NCBI GenBank assembly: GCA_963620985.1
Contig: CAVFCI010000038.1
Location: forward strand, 1-19,380
Length of the DNA: 19,380 bases
DNA from: F23-B02 sp963620985
Lineage (GTDB): Bacteria > Bacillota > Clostridia > Oscillospirales > Oscillospiraceae
Reading direction: 5' to 3'
A program made the position numbers and the translations under genes. Shown piece after piece: positions 12,998 through 19,380 of the stretch. Position 1 is the stretch's first letter. Each line of letters opens with the position of its first letter. The notes beneath the pieces are model-generated. The model worked only from the letters and a program-made list of their open reading frames with translations. It did no database searches and had not been told where the DNA came from.

Positions 12998-14925
12998 AAT
13001 TCCTGCTCCTTTGTATAGCTCAGCAGCCCTCCCGCAAGGAGGATCGCCTGCTGCCGCTCGGTGAAACTGCACACGACAGGGTATGCTTTGCCAGACCCGG
13101 TGTCCGTCAGCTCCAGCCTTCCCGCCGCCATGCCCGCACGGATACTGCCGATGTGAAGATGCGCCCCCTGCCGCAGAGCGTCGTAATCGTCGGGGTTTTC
13201 AAAGGTCAGCGGCAGTATGCCGGCGTTTATCAGGTTTGCCGCGTGTATGCGTGCAAAGCTCTTGGCGATGACGCAGCGGATGCCGAGATACATCGGCACG
13301 AGCGCCGCGTGCTCGCGTGACGAGCCCTGACCGTAGTTGCTGCCGCCGACGATAATGCCGCCTCCGGCCGCTTTTGCACGCTCGGAGAAGCTCGGATCAC
13401 AGACCCTGAAGCAGAACTCCGACAGCTTTGGAATGTTCGAGCGGTAGGGCAGGATCTTTGCTCCGGCAGGCATGATGTGATCTGTGGTGATGTTGTCGCC
13501 CACCTTGAGCACGAGCTCTGCCGACAGCTCGTCGGCAAACGGCCTGCTCTGCGGGAAGGGCTTTATATTCGGACCGCGCAGAACCTCGACTCTATCTGCC
13601 TCGTCCGCGGGAGCGGGCGGGAGCACGGCGCTGTCGTCTATGCGGAAGCTGTCCGGCAGCGTGATAAGCGGCATGGGGCCGAGCGTCTGAGGATCGGTAA
13701 TGCAGCCGGTGAGCGCGGCGGCGACCGCCGTCTCGGGAGAGACGAGGTAGACCTGCGCGTCCTTGGTACCGCTGCGTCCGAGAAAATTGCGGTTGAACGT
13801 GCGCAGGCTCACTCCGCCGGAGTTGGGGGAGAAGCCCATGCCGATGCACGGGCCGCAGGCGCATTCGAGCACTCTTGCGCCGCTTGCGAGGATATCGCTG
13901 AGTGCGCCGCAGTCGGCAAGCATCGTCAAAACCTGCTTTGAACCCGGCGAGATCGACAGACTTACGTTCGGAGCTACGGTTCTGCCGCGCAGCAGAGCCG
14001 CGACCTTGAGCATATCAAACAGGGAGGAGTTGGTGCATGAGCCGATGCAGACCTGATCGACCTTTGTACCGGAAAGAGCTTCGACCGTAACTACGTTGTC
14101 CGGACTGTGCGGACATGCGATCATGGGTCTCAGCGAGCCGAGGTCTATGTCGATAACGCGGTCATACACGGCATCGGGGTCGGCAGAGAGGGGAGTGAAG
14201 TCCGCCTCGCGCCCCTCGGCTGCGAGAAATGCGCGTGTTACCCCGTCCGAGGGGAAGATAGACGTAGTTGCGCCAAGCTCCGTACCCATATTGGTGATAG
14301 TTGCGCGCTCTGGCACGGACAGCGATGCAATGCCCTCGCCGCCCCATTCTATTATAGCGCCGACGCCGCCCTTTACAGACAGTATGCGCAGCAGTTCGAG
14401 GCTTATGTCCTTGGCAGTGACATAGGGGCGCAGCCTGCCGGTGAGATTGACCTTGAACATTTTAGGCATGGTGATGTAGTACGCTCCGCCGCCCATTGCG
14501 ACCGCAACGTCAAGCCCGCCAGAACCGAAGGCCAGCATACCGATGCCGCCGCCGGTGGGCGTGTGGCTGTCAGAGCCTATGAGCGTTTTGCCGGGCTTGC
14601 CGAAGCGTTCAAGATGCACCTGATGGCAGATGCCGTTGCCCGGGCGGGAGAAGTACACGCCGTGCTTTCGTGCAACGCTTTGCAGATAGCGGTGGTCGTC
14701 CGCGTTTTCAAAGCCGGACTGTAAGGTGTTGTGATCGACATAGGCAACGCTCAGCTCTGTTTTCACGCGAGGGATGCCCATCGTTTCAAACTCGAGATAG
14801 GCCATTGTGCCTGTTGCGTCCTGCGTGAGGGTCTGGTCTATGCGCAGAGCGATCTCGCTGCCGGGCGTCATGTCGCCGTGCAGCAGGTGGGCGCGGATTA
14901 TTTTCTGAGCAAGGGTATCACTCAT
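12994..14925 (-). CDS. acn: Aconitate hydratase (643 aa)
   Basis: This 4Fe-4S enzyme interconverts citrate and isocitrate. Cluster cysteines are visible in VCIGSCTNSS and CACGPCIGMG. Other family blocks are HQVHLERFGKPGKTLIGSDSHTPTGG, the swivel-domain entry DNITTDHIMPAG, and GGSNYGQGSSREHAALVPMYLGIRCVIAKSFARIHAANLINAGILPL. All domains are in one chain, in the compact (about 640 aa) clostridial form, shorter than the AcnA type of about 900 aa. The ATG at 14925 lies inside the end of the GntR gene (8-nt overlap), and its stop overlaps the dehydrogenase start by 4 nt. A homoaconitase or isopropylmalate isomerase role is less likely because those are usually split into two subunits. Confidence 0.95.
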   Translation of the reverse strand: MSDTLAQKIIRAHLLHGDMTPGSEIALRIDQTLTQDATGTMAYLEFETMGIPRVKTELSVAYVDHNTLQSGFENADDHRYLQSVARKHGVYFSRPGNGICHQVHLERFGKPGKTLIGSDSHTPTGGGIGMLAFGSGGLDVAVAMGGGAYYITMPKMFKVNLTGRLRPYVTAKDISLELLRILSVKGGVGAIIEWGGEGIASLSVPERATITNMGTELGATTSIFPSDGVTRAFLAAEGREADFTPLSADPDAVYDRVIDIDLGSLRPMIACPHSPDNVVTVEALSGTKVDQVCIGSCTNSSLFDMLKVAALLRGRTVAPNVSLSISPGSKQVLTMLADCGALSDILASGARVLECACGPCIGMGFSPNSGGVSLRTFNRNFLGRSGTKDAQVYLVSPETAVAAALTGCITDPQTLGPMPLITLPDSFRIDDSAVLPPAPADEADRVEVLRGPNIKPFPQSRPFADELSAELVLKVGDNITTDHIMPAGAKILPYRSNIPKLSEFCFRVCDPSFSERAKAAGGGIIVGGSNYGQGSSREHAALVPMYLGIRCVIAKSFARIHAANLINAGILPLTFENPDDYDALRQGAHLHIGSIRAGMAAGRLELTDTGSGKAYPVVCSFTERQQAILLAGGLLSYTKEQEL

Positions 14926-15571
14926 GGTGCTTCATCCTTTCGATCATGCTTTTCTTTGCGTTTGCCGTATGCTCCGCAGTAAGCTCGGCGGCGCGGTCGG
15001 CATCACCGGCGGCGATGGCGTCAAATATGGCGCGGTGCTCACTGACGATATGCGCTGTGCGCGTCTCGTCGGAGATCGAAGCCTTGCGGTAGCGGCGGGT
15101 CTTGCGGTGCAGGGGCACGAGCGTGTCGCTGATCACGGCGTGGCCGCACAGCTCGCAGATAGCGTCGTGGAACTGATCGTCCATCTCGCGCATGTGCTCG
15201 CTGTCGTGCCTTTCAAAGTAAAACTCCTGAAGATCCATGATGTGGCGCAGGCGCTCGAGCCCATCGGGCTTTATGTTCTTCGCGGCGTAGTACGATGCAA
15301 GCCCCTCGATACGGCAGCGGATATCCATGATGTCGATCATATCCTCTGTCGTGATGCCGAGAACCACGGAGCCCTTGCCGGTGTCGGCGATCAGGTGCTC
15401 CTGCTCCAAGCGGCGCAGCGCCTCGCGGATGGGCGTGCGGCTGACATCGAGCTGCTCGACGAGCTTGAGCTCCGTGAGCACCTCGCCCCGCGGATACACG
15501 CCAAGGATTATATCGGATTCCAGCCGCTCAAACACCTGATCGGCCAGCGTGACATTTCGGAAATCTTTCAT
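14918..15571 (-). CDS. GntR-family transcriptional regulator with FCD domain (217 aa)
   Basis: This is a ligand-responsive DNA-binding protein, probably the local regulator of the citrate-glutamate operon it sits in. It has an N-terminal winged helix (ILGVYPRGEVLTELKLVEQLDVSRTPIREALRRLEQEHLI, then the wing GKGSVVLGI) and a C-terminal all-helical FCD domain. Candidate metal/ligand residues appear in DDQFHDAICE and SEHRAIFDAIAAGD. The start at 15571 is fixed by AGGAGGT at 15577-15583. Longer in-frame starts lie in the citrate synthase gene and are rejected. It overlaps aconitase by 8 nt. FCD regulators often respond to organic acids, so citrate or 2-oxoglutarate is a reasonable guess. A candidate operator lies upstream of the operon. 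Confidence 0.92.
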   Translation of the reverse strand: MKDFRNVTLADQVFERLESDIILGVYPRGEVLTELKLVEQLDVSRTPIREALRRLEQEHLIADTGKGSVVLGITTEDMIDIMDIRCRIEGLASYYAAKNIKPDGLERLRHIMDLQEFYFERHDSEHMREMDDQFHDAICELCGHAVISDTLVPLHRKTRRYRKASISDETRTAHIVSEHRAIFDAIAAGDADRAAELTAEHTANAKKSMIERMKHHE

Positions 15572-15584
15572 ACTGCACCTCCTG

Positions 15585-16961
15585 TCATTCCTGCGCAAAG
15601 CGGCCTGGAGCCAGCTCCGCGATCTTTGCTTCAAGCTCTTTGTTGGACAGCACCGTCTGGCGGCCATCCTCGTATTCGGCATCGACCCAGTCCTTGAGTG
15701 CAAGCACGAGCGGGTCGCGCTTGTCGATCTGACCGTCGCCGCTCAGGCGGTAGTTCTGGTTTATCCAGTATGCGATGCCTGCAAGACCGGAGGTCTTGCC
15801 GATCTGCACGGCGGCAGGGCGGTTGAGGAGCTTTTCCGTGTCAAAGATCGTGTATATCTCTGCGTCCTTTAGCAGGCCGTCGGCGTGAATACCGGCGCGC
15901 GTTACGTTGAAATCGCGCCCGACAAAGGGCGTCATAGGCGGAATGTCGTAGCCTATCTCATGCCGGAAGTAGTCGGCGATCTCCGTGATGACGGTAGGAT
16001 CCATGCCGTCCATGGAGCCGCGCAGCGAGGCGTACTCGAACACCATGGCCTCCAGCGGAATGTTGCCCGTGCGCTCACCGATGCCGAGCAGTGAGCAGTT
16101 GACCGCGCACGCACCGTAGAGCCATGCGGTCGAGGCGTTGGCGACGGCTTTGTAAAAGTCGTTGTGGCCGTGCCACTCCAGACATGTGCTCGGCACATCG
16201 GAATAATGCTGCAAGCCGTAGACAATGCCGGCCACGCTGCGCGGCAGCGCAGCCTCCGTATACGGAATGCCGTAGCCCATGGTGTCGCAGGCGCGGATCT
16301 TGACGGGGATACCGGCCTGCCTCGAGAGTTCCTGAAGCTCGTTTACAAACGGCACCACGAAGCCGTAAAAATCGGCGCGGGTGATGTCCTCCAGATGGCA
16401 GCGGGGAACGACTCCGGCCTCGAACGCATCGCTGACGGTTGAAAGATAGTAGTCCATTGCCTGACGGCGGCTCATCTTCATCTTCTTGAAAATGTGGTAG
16501 TCGCTGCAGCTGACGAGAATGCCGGTCTCGCGTATGCCGAGGTCGCGCACGAGCCGGAAATCGTCCTTCGTTGCGCGTATCCATGTCGTTATCTCTGGGA
16601 ACTTGAGCCCCAGCTCCAGACACTTATCCAGCGCCTCGCGGTCCTTTTTGCTGTAGATGAAAAACTCCGTCTGACGTATAATGCCGTAGGGGCCGCCGAG
16701 CTTTGATAAAAGCTTGTATATGTTAACGATCTGCTCGACCGTGTACGGCTCCACGGACTGCTGTCCGTCGCGCAGGGAGGTGTCCGTTATCCAGATCTCC
16801 TCCGGCATGTTTATCGGAACGCGCCTGTGGTTGAATGCCACCTTCGGCACAGCTCCCTGAGTGAATATATCGCGCTGAAGGTTCGGCTCCTCCACATCCT
16901 GAAGCGAGTATTTGTATGACTTCTGCTCCAGCAGGTTTGTCTTTCCGGATATTTCGAGCAT
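15585..16961 (-). CDS. Re-type citrate synthase (isopropylmalate/homocitrate synthase family, 458 aa)
   Basis: This DRE-TIM metallolyase condenses acetyl-CoA with a 2-oxoacid. In this operon the acceptor should be oxaloacetate, giving citrate by the Re-face reaction known from Clostridium kluyveri and relatives. The signature DTSLRDGQQ is at residues 60-68; further motifs are the metal-binding EWHGHNDFYKAV and NCSLLGIGERTGNIPLEAMV (acetyl-CoA/catalytic region), and later VTRAGIHADGLLKD. It lacks the C-terminal leucine-feedback regulatory domain of LeuA. The start at 16961 follows AAGGAGGA. No Si-type citrate synthase is in the window. A homocitrate or (R)-citramalate synthase role cannot be ruled out by sequence, but adjacent aconitase and isocitrate dehydrogenase genes make citrate much the most likely product. 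A GntR gene follows after 13 nt. Confidence 0.85.
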   Translation of the reverse strand: MLEISGKTNLLEQKSYKYSLQDVEEPNLQRDIFTQGAVPKVAFNHRRVPINMPEEIWITDTSLRDGQQSVEPYTVEQIVNIYKLLSKLGGPYGIIRQTEFFIYSKKDREALDKCLELGLKFPEITTWIRATKDDFRLVRDLGIRETGILVSCSDYHIFKKMKMSRRQAMDYYLSTVSDAFEAGVVPRCHLEDITRADFYGFVVPFVNELQELSRQAGIPVKIRACDTMGYGIPYTEAALPRSVAGIVYGLQHYSDVPSTCLEWHGHNDFYKAVANASTAWLYGACAVNCSLLGIGERTGNIPLEAMVFEYASLRGSMDGMDPTVITEIADYFRHEIGYDIPPMTPFVGRDFNVTRAGIHADGLLKDAEIYTIFDTEKLLNRPAAVQIGKTSGLAGIAYWINQNYRLSGDGQIDKRDPLVLALKDWVDAEYEDGRQTVLSNKELEAKIAELAPGRFAQE

Positions 16962-16982
16962 AACAAGTGTTCCTCCTTGCTT

Positions 16983-17026
16983 TGTATTAATGTATACAAT
17001 TATACACAAAACGAGTTGCTTGTCAA
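16983..17026 (-). promoter_or_regulatory. Promoter and palindromic operator of the citrate operon
   Basis: On the minus strand, TTGACA (17026-17021), a 16-nt spacer and TATAAT (17004-16999) form a consensus promoter. Directly after the -10 is the perfect palindrome TGTATACA (16991-16998), inside a wider TGTAT...ATACA inverted repeat (16983-17006). TGTATACA-like sites are typical of FCD-type GntR regulators, so the regulator encoded in the operon probably represses from here. Confidence 0.75.
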
Positions 17027-17083
17027 CACCGTAAATATATATCATTTTCGACCCGCATTTCACGCAAAAGCCGTTATAATGAC

Positions 17084-17123
17084 AAAAATACCGCTGCGAT
17101 CACACGATCACGGTGGTATTTTT
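17084..17123. terminator. Long near-perfect hairpin upstream of the recombinase remnant
   Basis: The 18-nt arms (17084-17101 and 17106-17123) pair with two wobbles and one mismatch around a 4-nt loop. AAAAATACC is on the left and GGTATTTTT on the right. It has the form of a bidirectional terminator and may insulate the citrate operon promoter from the element to the right, or be an end structure of a former mobile element. Confidence 0.65.
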
Positions 17124-17161
17124 CACCCAAGAGAAGCAAAGCAGCGAGTCCGGAAGCCCAG

Positions 17162-17320
17162 GCAGAAGCCATCGGAGCTTTTATGTTTGAGGTGCAGGAA
17201 TTGGATGCCCTCACCGAATTTGACGAAAAGCTCTGGCTGACAGTCATCGATACGGTAACTGTCCACGCTGATGGGCGGATGACATTCAAATTCAGAGGCG
17301 GCACAGAGATTGACGCATAA
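17162..17320 (+). pseudogene. C-terminal remnant of a serine site-specific recombinase
   Basis: A plus-strand frame ending with TAA at 17318-17320 encodes FMFEVQELDALTEFDEKLW, then VIDTVTVHADGRMTF and FRGGTEIDA. This matches the pattern at the very C-terminus of large serine recombinases carried by clostridial mobile elements (the region around LTEFDE-LW, a VD-VTV-ADG block, and F-DGTEI). No catalytic domain, start codon or ribosome binding site is present, so only about 50 codons survive. The frame is open further upstream through the 17084-17123 hairpin, but that part is not convincing. It indicates that the right-hand genes arrived next to, or with, an integrative element. Confidence 0.6.
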
Positions 17321-17335
17321 GCCCTGAAAGCATAA

Positions 17336-17363
17336 AGTCCGCAGGTTTGACCGCCTGCGGGCT
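17336..17363 (+). terminator. Terminator-like hairpin after the recombinase remnant
   Basis: AGTCCGCAGG (17336-17345) pairs with CCTGCGGGCT (17354-17363) over 10 bp with one G-T pair and an 8-nt loop, followed by TCTCGC. It sits 16 nt after the recombinase stop, as expected for that gene's old terminator. Confidence 0.6.
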
Positions 17364-17435
17364 TCTCGCTATATAGAGAGGTGCAATGTCACAAAAAAAT
17401 GCACCCGTTTTCAGGCAAAAAGCCGAGCGGAGAGG

Positions 17436-17464
17436 TTGACTTTTTCGCTTTTGTGTGCTACACT
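17436..17464 (+). promoter_or_regulatory. Promoter of the nitroreductase operon
   Basis: TTGACT (17436-17441), exactly 17 nt, then an extended -10 TGCTACACT with the hexamer at 17459-17464. Transcription would start near 17471, leaving a leader of about 100 nt before the ATG at 17570. Confidence 0.7.
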
Positions 17465-17470
17465 ATAACT

Positions 17471-17555
17471 CCAAAATCAGTATGGATTTTTCTGAGACAC
17501 CAAGCTCATTTTTCGCCATACACTCCCTGTGAGTGTGCGGCGATTTTTTTATTTT
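17471..17555 (+). promoter_or_regulatory. Structured leader with attenuator-like terminator
   Basis: The leader contains an intrinsic terminator before the gene: CGCC-A-T-ACACTC (from 17514) pairs with GAGTGT-G-C-GGCG (to 17542), followed directly by seven Ts (17544-17550). Upstream, TCAG...CTGA and TGAG...CTCA can form alternative small stems sharing the bases CTGAG. The ribosome binding site AAGGAGGT (17556-17563) follows the T run. The layout is that of conditional termination, but it matches no riboswitch class I know. Confidence 0.5.
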
Positions 17556-17569
17556 AAGGAGGTATTGCT

Positions 17570-18091
17570 ATGTCAAACGAAGTACTGAAAACGATCAAAG
17601 CACGCAGAGCCGTCCGTTCATATAAGCCTGACGCTGTTCCGGCACAACTGCTCGATGCAGTCCTTGAGGCGGGAACCTACGCGCCGACCGGCGGCGGACA
17701 TCAATCACCCGTTATCATTGCGGTCACATCGGAAAAATACCGTAAGGAGATCGCCGAGATGAACGCCGATGTGATGGGCGGCACCGGAGATCCGTATTAC
17801 GGAGCGCCGGTCGTCGTCCTCGTGCTGGCGGACGGGAATGCAAGCACCTTCGTCGAGGACGGAAGCTGCGTACTTGAGAACATGATGCTCGCCGCCGCAT
17901 CGCTGGGTCTCGGCTCTGTTTGGGTACACAGAGAGCGGGAGATATTCGACAGCGAAAAAGGCAAGGCACTTCTGCGTGAATGGGGACTGCCGGAAACGCT
18001 GCGCGGCGTTGGCAGCATTGCGCTCGGATACCCTGACGGAGAACCGGGCGAAGCGGCAAAGAGAAAGGATAATTACATCGTTCGGGTGTGA
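17570..18091 (+). CDS. Nitroreductase-family FMN oxidoreductase (173 aa)
   Basis: This is a predicted FMN-dependent NAD(P)H oxidoreductase acting in the cytoplasm; the physiological substrate is unknown. It has the family's N-terminal RRAVRSYKPDAVP (phosphate-binding arginines), a LEAGTYAPTGGGHQSP flavin-contact segment, GAPVVVLVLAD, the helix ENMMLAAASLGLGSVWVH, and the C-terminal GYPDGEPGEAAKRK. The length (173 aa) is typical of the short single-domain type, which works as a dimer. AAGGAGGT 6 nt before the ATG sets the start. It is first in a three-gene run with two membrane proteins and is preceded by a promoter and attenuator-like leader, so expression is probably conditional. Confidence 0.93.
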   Translation: MSNEVLKTIKARRAVRSYKPDAVPAQLLDAVLEAGTYAPTGGGHQSPVIIAVTSEKYRKEIAEMNADVMGGTGDPYYGAPVVVLVLADGNASTFVEDGSCVLENMMLAAASLGLGSVWVHREREIFDSEKGKALLREWGLPETLRGVGSIALGYPDGEPGEAAKRKDNYIVRV

Positions 18092-18106
18092 TCGGAGGAA
18101 ACAGCT

Positions 18107-18538
18107 ATGAGTAAAAAAGCGCTCAACTTTATTCTGGCGGCACTGGCCGGAACGGTGACGGTGCTGGCTCTGACGATCGCAATATACGCCACCTTCTTCC
18201 ATGACTTCCTTGGGCAGTTTCTTGAGCTTTCCCCTGAAACCGTTACATTGATATCAAGAGACCCCGTCAATGTAGGGACGATGCTGATGGCAAATGTCGC
18301 CCACGGCTTCCTGATAGCGACCGTTATTCTGTGGGGTAAGTTTTTCAAGCCCCTGCAGGGCGCAAAGGCGGCGGCAGTCATTGCCCTCCTGACGGAGATA
18401 TATTTCTGCTTCTCTCAGTATTCGATCATGAAGACCATGTCCATCCAGTCGGCGATCATTGATACGGTAATGTGGACGCTTGTTAATTTCGTTGTGGGAG
18501 CCGTGACAGCGAAGATCCTAGGTTCGCAGAACAAATAG
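18107..18538 (+). CDS. Small integral membrane protein, unknown function (143 aa)
   Basis: I do not recognise the family. The protein has about four hydrophobic segments: residues about 7-30 (FILAALAGTVTVLALTIAIYA), about 60-80 (MLMANVAHGFLIATVILWG), about 85-105 (AAAVIALLTEIYFCF) and about 118-138 (IIDTVMWTLVNFVVGAVTA). GGAGG just before the ATG supports the start. It begins 15 nt after the nitroreductase stop and ends 4 nt before the next membrane protein, so the three genes are one operon. No catalytic or transport signature is visible. Confidence 0.8.
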   Translation: MSKKALNFILAALAGTVTVLALTIAIYATFFHDFLGQFLELSPETVTLISRDPVNVGTMLMANVAHGFLIATVILWGKFFKPLQGAKAAAVIALLTEIYFCFSQYSIMKTMSIQSAIIDTVMWTLVNFVVGAVTAKILGSQNK

Positions 18539-18542
18539 TCAT

Positions 18543-19136
18543 ATGAAGGATTTGCCCAAAAAGATTGCGATCATATCGGTGGGCTCCGTTGTGGCGGCCT
18601 ATGGCATCACGCTTGCTCTGTATGCGGGCTTTGGCGGCGCAACGCTGGCGGTTCTGTGGCAGGGACTCTCGGAAACATTCCATATCAGCATTGGAGCGGC
18701 TTCCTTTGTTGTGGCGCTCGGTATGATTTTATTTGTGCTGATTTACGACAGGTCGCAGATCCATATAGGAACTGTGCTCTATCAGATCATATACAGCGTC
18801 TGCGTAGATCTGTTCGCAGACTGCCATGTATACAGCAGCCACGTATGGATCAATTTCCTTATCATGATGCTCGGCGTGATTTTGTTCGCCGTCGGAACGG
18901 GGCTGTACGCTTCGGCATCTCTGGGACGCGGCTCCTACGAGGCAGTTACCTTTGCCTTGGCAGAAAAGAACAGCTGGCAGGTGAAAACAGTCCGAATGGT
19001 GCTGGATGCCATCATGGTTATAATCGGTGTTTTACTTGGTGGAAAGTTCGGAGTTTGCACGATCATCACGGTTGTCATTTCCGGACCTGTGATACAGTTC
19101 GTGAATGATAAATCGAAGCAGCTCTTTAAACTCTGA
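18543..19136 (+). CDS. YczE/YyaS/YitT-family membrane protein (197 aa)
   Basis: This integral membrane protein has about five to six helices. Its start (IAIISVGSVVAAYGITLALYAGFGG), the GTVLYQIIYSVCVDLF segment, the helix ILFAVGTGLYASASLGRGSYEAV with GRGSYE after it, and the ending IGVLLGGKFGVCTIITVVISGPVIQF fit the YczE-like (COG2364) proteins. These are of unclear function, with links to regulation or transport. No ribosome binding site precedes the ATG at 18543; it lies 4 nt after the previous stop, so translation is probably coupled. It is last in the nitroreductase operon. The family call is from pattern memory. Confidence 0.75.
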   Translation: MKDLPKKIAIISVGSVVAAYGITLALYAGFGGATLAVLWQGLSETFHISIGAASFVVALGMILFVLIYDRSQIHIGTVLYQIIYSVCVDLFADCHVYSSHVWINFLIMMLGVILFAVGTGLYASASLGRGSYEAVTFALAEKNSWQVKTVRMVLDAIMVIIGVLLGGKFGVCTIITVVISGPVIQFVNDKSKQLFKL

Positions 19137-19173
19137 GCGGCATCTTTCTGCGGAGCTTCTGGCTTTTGCGCTG
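19137..19173. other. Intergenic stretch after the membrane protein operon
   Basis: No gene is seen. It leads directly into repeat copy B. The region from here to the window end holds only the repeat and one terminator. Confidence 0.5.
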
Positions 19174-19290
19174 TTTCTGCAATTTACGACATGGTCAGCG
19201 GGGCATTTGTCCTTGTGTGCCTGCTTGACTATGTCGAAAAAAGAAGCTGCTGCGTAAGAATGATTCCTGCGCAGCAGCCTCTCTGTTCTC
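19174..19290 (+). repeat. Dispersed repeat, copy B (hairpin-bearing)
   Basis: This is the second copy of the 11768-11885 repeat. It opens with TTTCTGCAAT and reads SAIYDMVSGAFVLVCLLD in the shared frame, which stays open past the hairpin. The hairpin pairs GCTGCTGCG (19246-19254) with CGCAGCAGC (19270-19278), plus flanking pairs. Relative to copy A, two stem positions have changed on both strands so that pairing is kept. Confidence 0.6.
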
Positions 19291-19326
19291 TTATAGCGAT
19301 AACAAAATTCGTAATAATATCCACTC

Positions 19327-19360
19327 GTCCTCTGGCGAATAATCGCCAGAGGACTTTTCT
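19327..19360 (+). terminator. Intrinsic terminator near the right edge
   Basis: There is a perfect 12-bp stem, GTCCTCTGGCGA (19327-19338) with TCGCCAGAGGAC (19343-19354), and a 4-nt loop, followed by TTTTCT. It is oriented to stop plus-strand transcription, probably that of the nitroreductase-membrane protein operon. Confidence 0.8.
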
Positions 19361-19380
19361 GTAAATGCCTGCTTCTGCTG

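Noticed and set aside
11552..13018. 488-codon plus-strand frame running through tmRNA into the dehydrogenase region
   Set aside because: It crosses the tmRNA, a terminator and the antisense of the isocitrate dehydrogenase gene, and has no recognisable domain.
14924..15697. 257-codon plus-strand frame opposite the GntR gene
   Set aside because: It is antisense to a gene with a clear winged helix and FCD domain, and lacks a ribosome binding site.
1..19380. CRISPR array or tRNA genes
   Set aside because: No regularly spaced repeats and no cloverleaf sequence other than the tRNA-like domain of tmRNA were seen on either strand.

Overview
The window looks like a chromosomal segment of a moderately high-GC anaerobic Firmicute, probably a gut clostridium of the Oscillospiraceae/Ruminococcaceae type. 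This is inferred from strong AGGAGG-type ribosome binding sites, a Re-type (isopropylmalate-synthase-like) citrate synthase instead of the usual Si enzyme, an ATG-overlapped smpB-cyclophilin pair next to ssrA, and remnants of mobile elements typical of clostridia. No species can be named from the sequence alone.

Positions 89-5509 form an AT-rich defence island that differs visibly in base composition from the GC-rich genes to its right. It holds a Gabija-like pair on the minus strand (an OLD-type ATPase/Toprim nuclease and a short UvrD-like helicase, overlapping by 16 nt). Divergent from it is a plus-strand operon of a controller-type HTH protein, a small winged-helix-like protein and an MjaI-like restriction endonuclease. 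Converging on that operon is a minus-strand operon of a second small HTH protein and a beta-class DNA methyltransferase. The methyltransferase carries a C-terminal domain that looks like a catalytically dead staphylococcal-nuclease fold. The target sequence is plausibly CTAG by family resemblance only. Positions 5571-6184 are a degraded strip with a truncated DUF6061-like gene and a strong hairpin.

Positions 6185-11885 are ordinary host genes: a VanX-like lipoprotein dipeptidase just downstream of a GH2 beta-galactosidase-like enzyme, a divergent NagD-like HAD phosphatase, smpB, a cyclophilin, and ssrA (tmRNA). SmpB and tmRNA together make the trans-translation system. Between the cyclophilin and ssrA, and again after ssrA, lie stretches with repeats and hairpins.

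Positions 11885-16961 (minus strand) are a tight operon of Re-citrate synthase, a GntR/FCD regulator, aconitase and an isocitrate dehydrogenase. This is the oxidative branch from oxaloacetate and acetyl-CoA to 2-oxoglutarate, i.e. glutamate supply. It has a near-consensus promoter with a TGTATACA palindrome next to the -10 box, a likely site for the encoded regulator.

Positions 17084-19380 contain a serine-recombinase C-terminal remnant, a promoter plus attenuator-like leader, a nitroreductase, and two small membrane proteins. A second copy of the hairpin-bearing repeat found after ssrA follows them. The two copies of that hairpin differ by compensatory base-pair changes.
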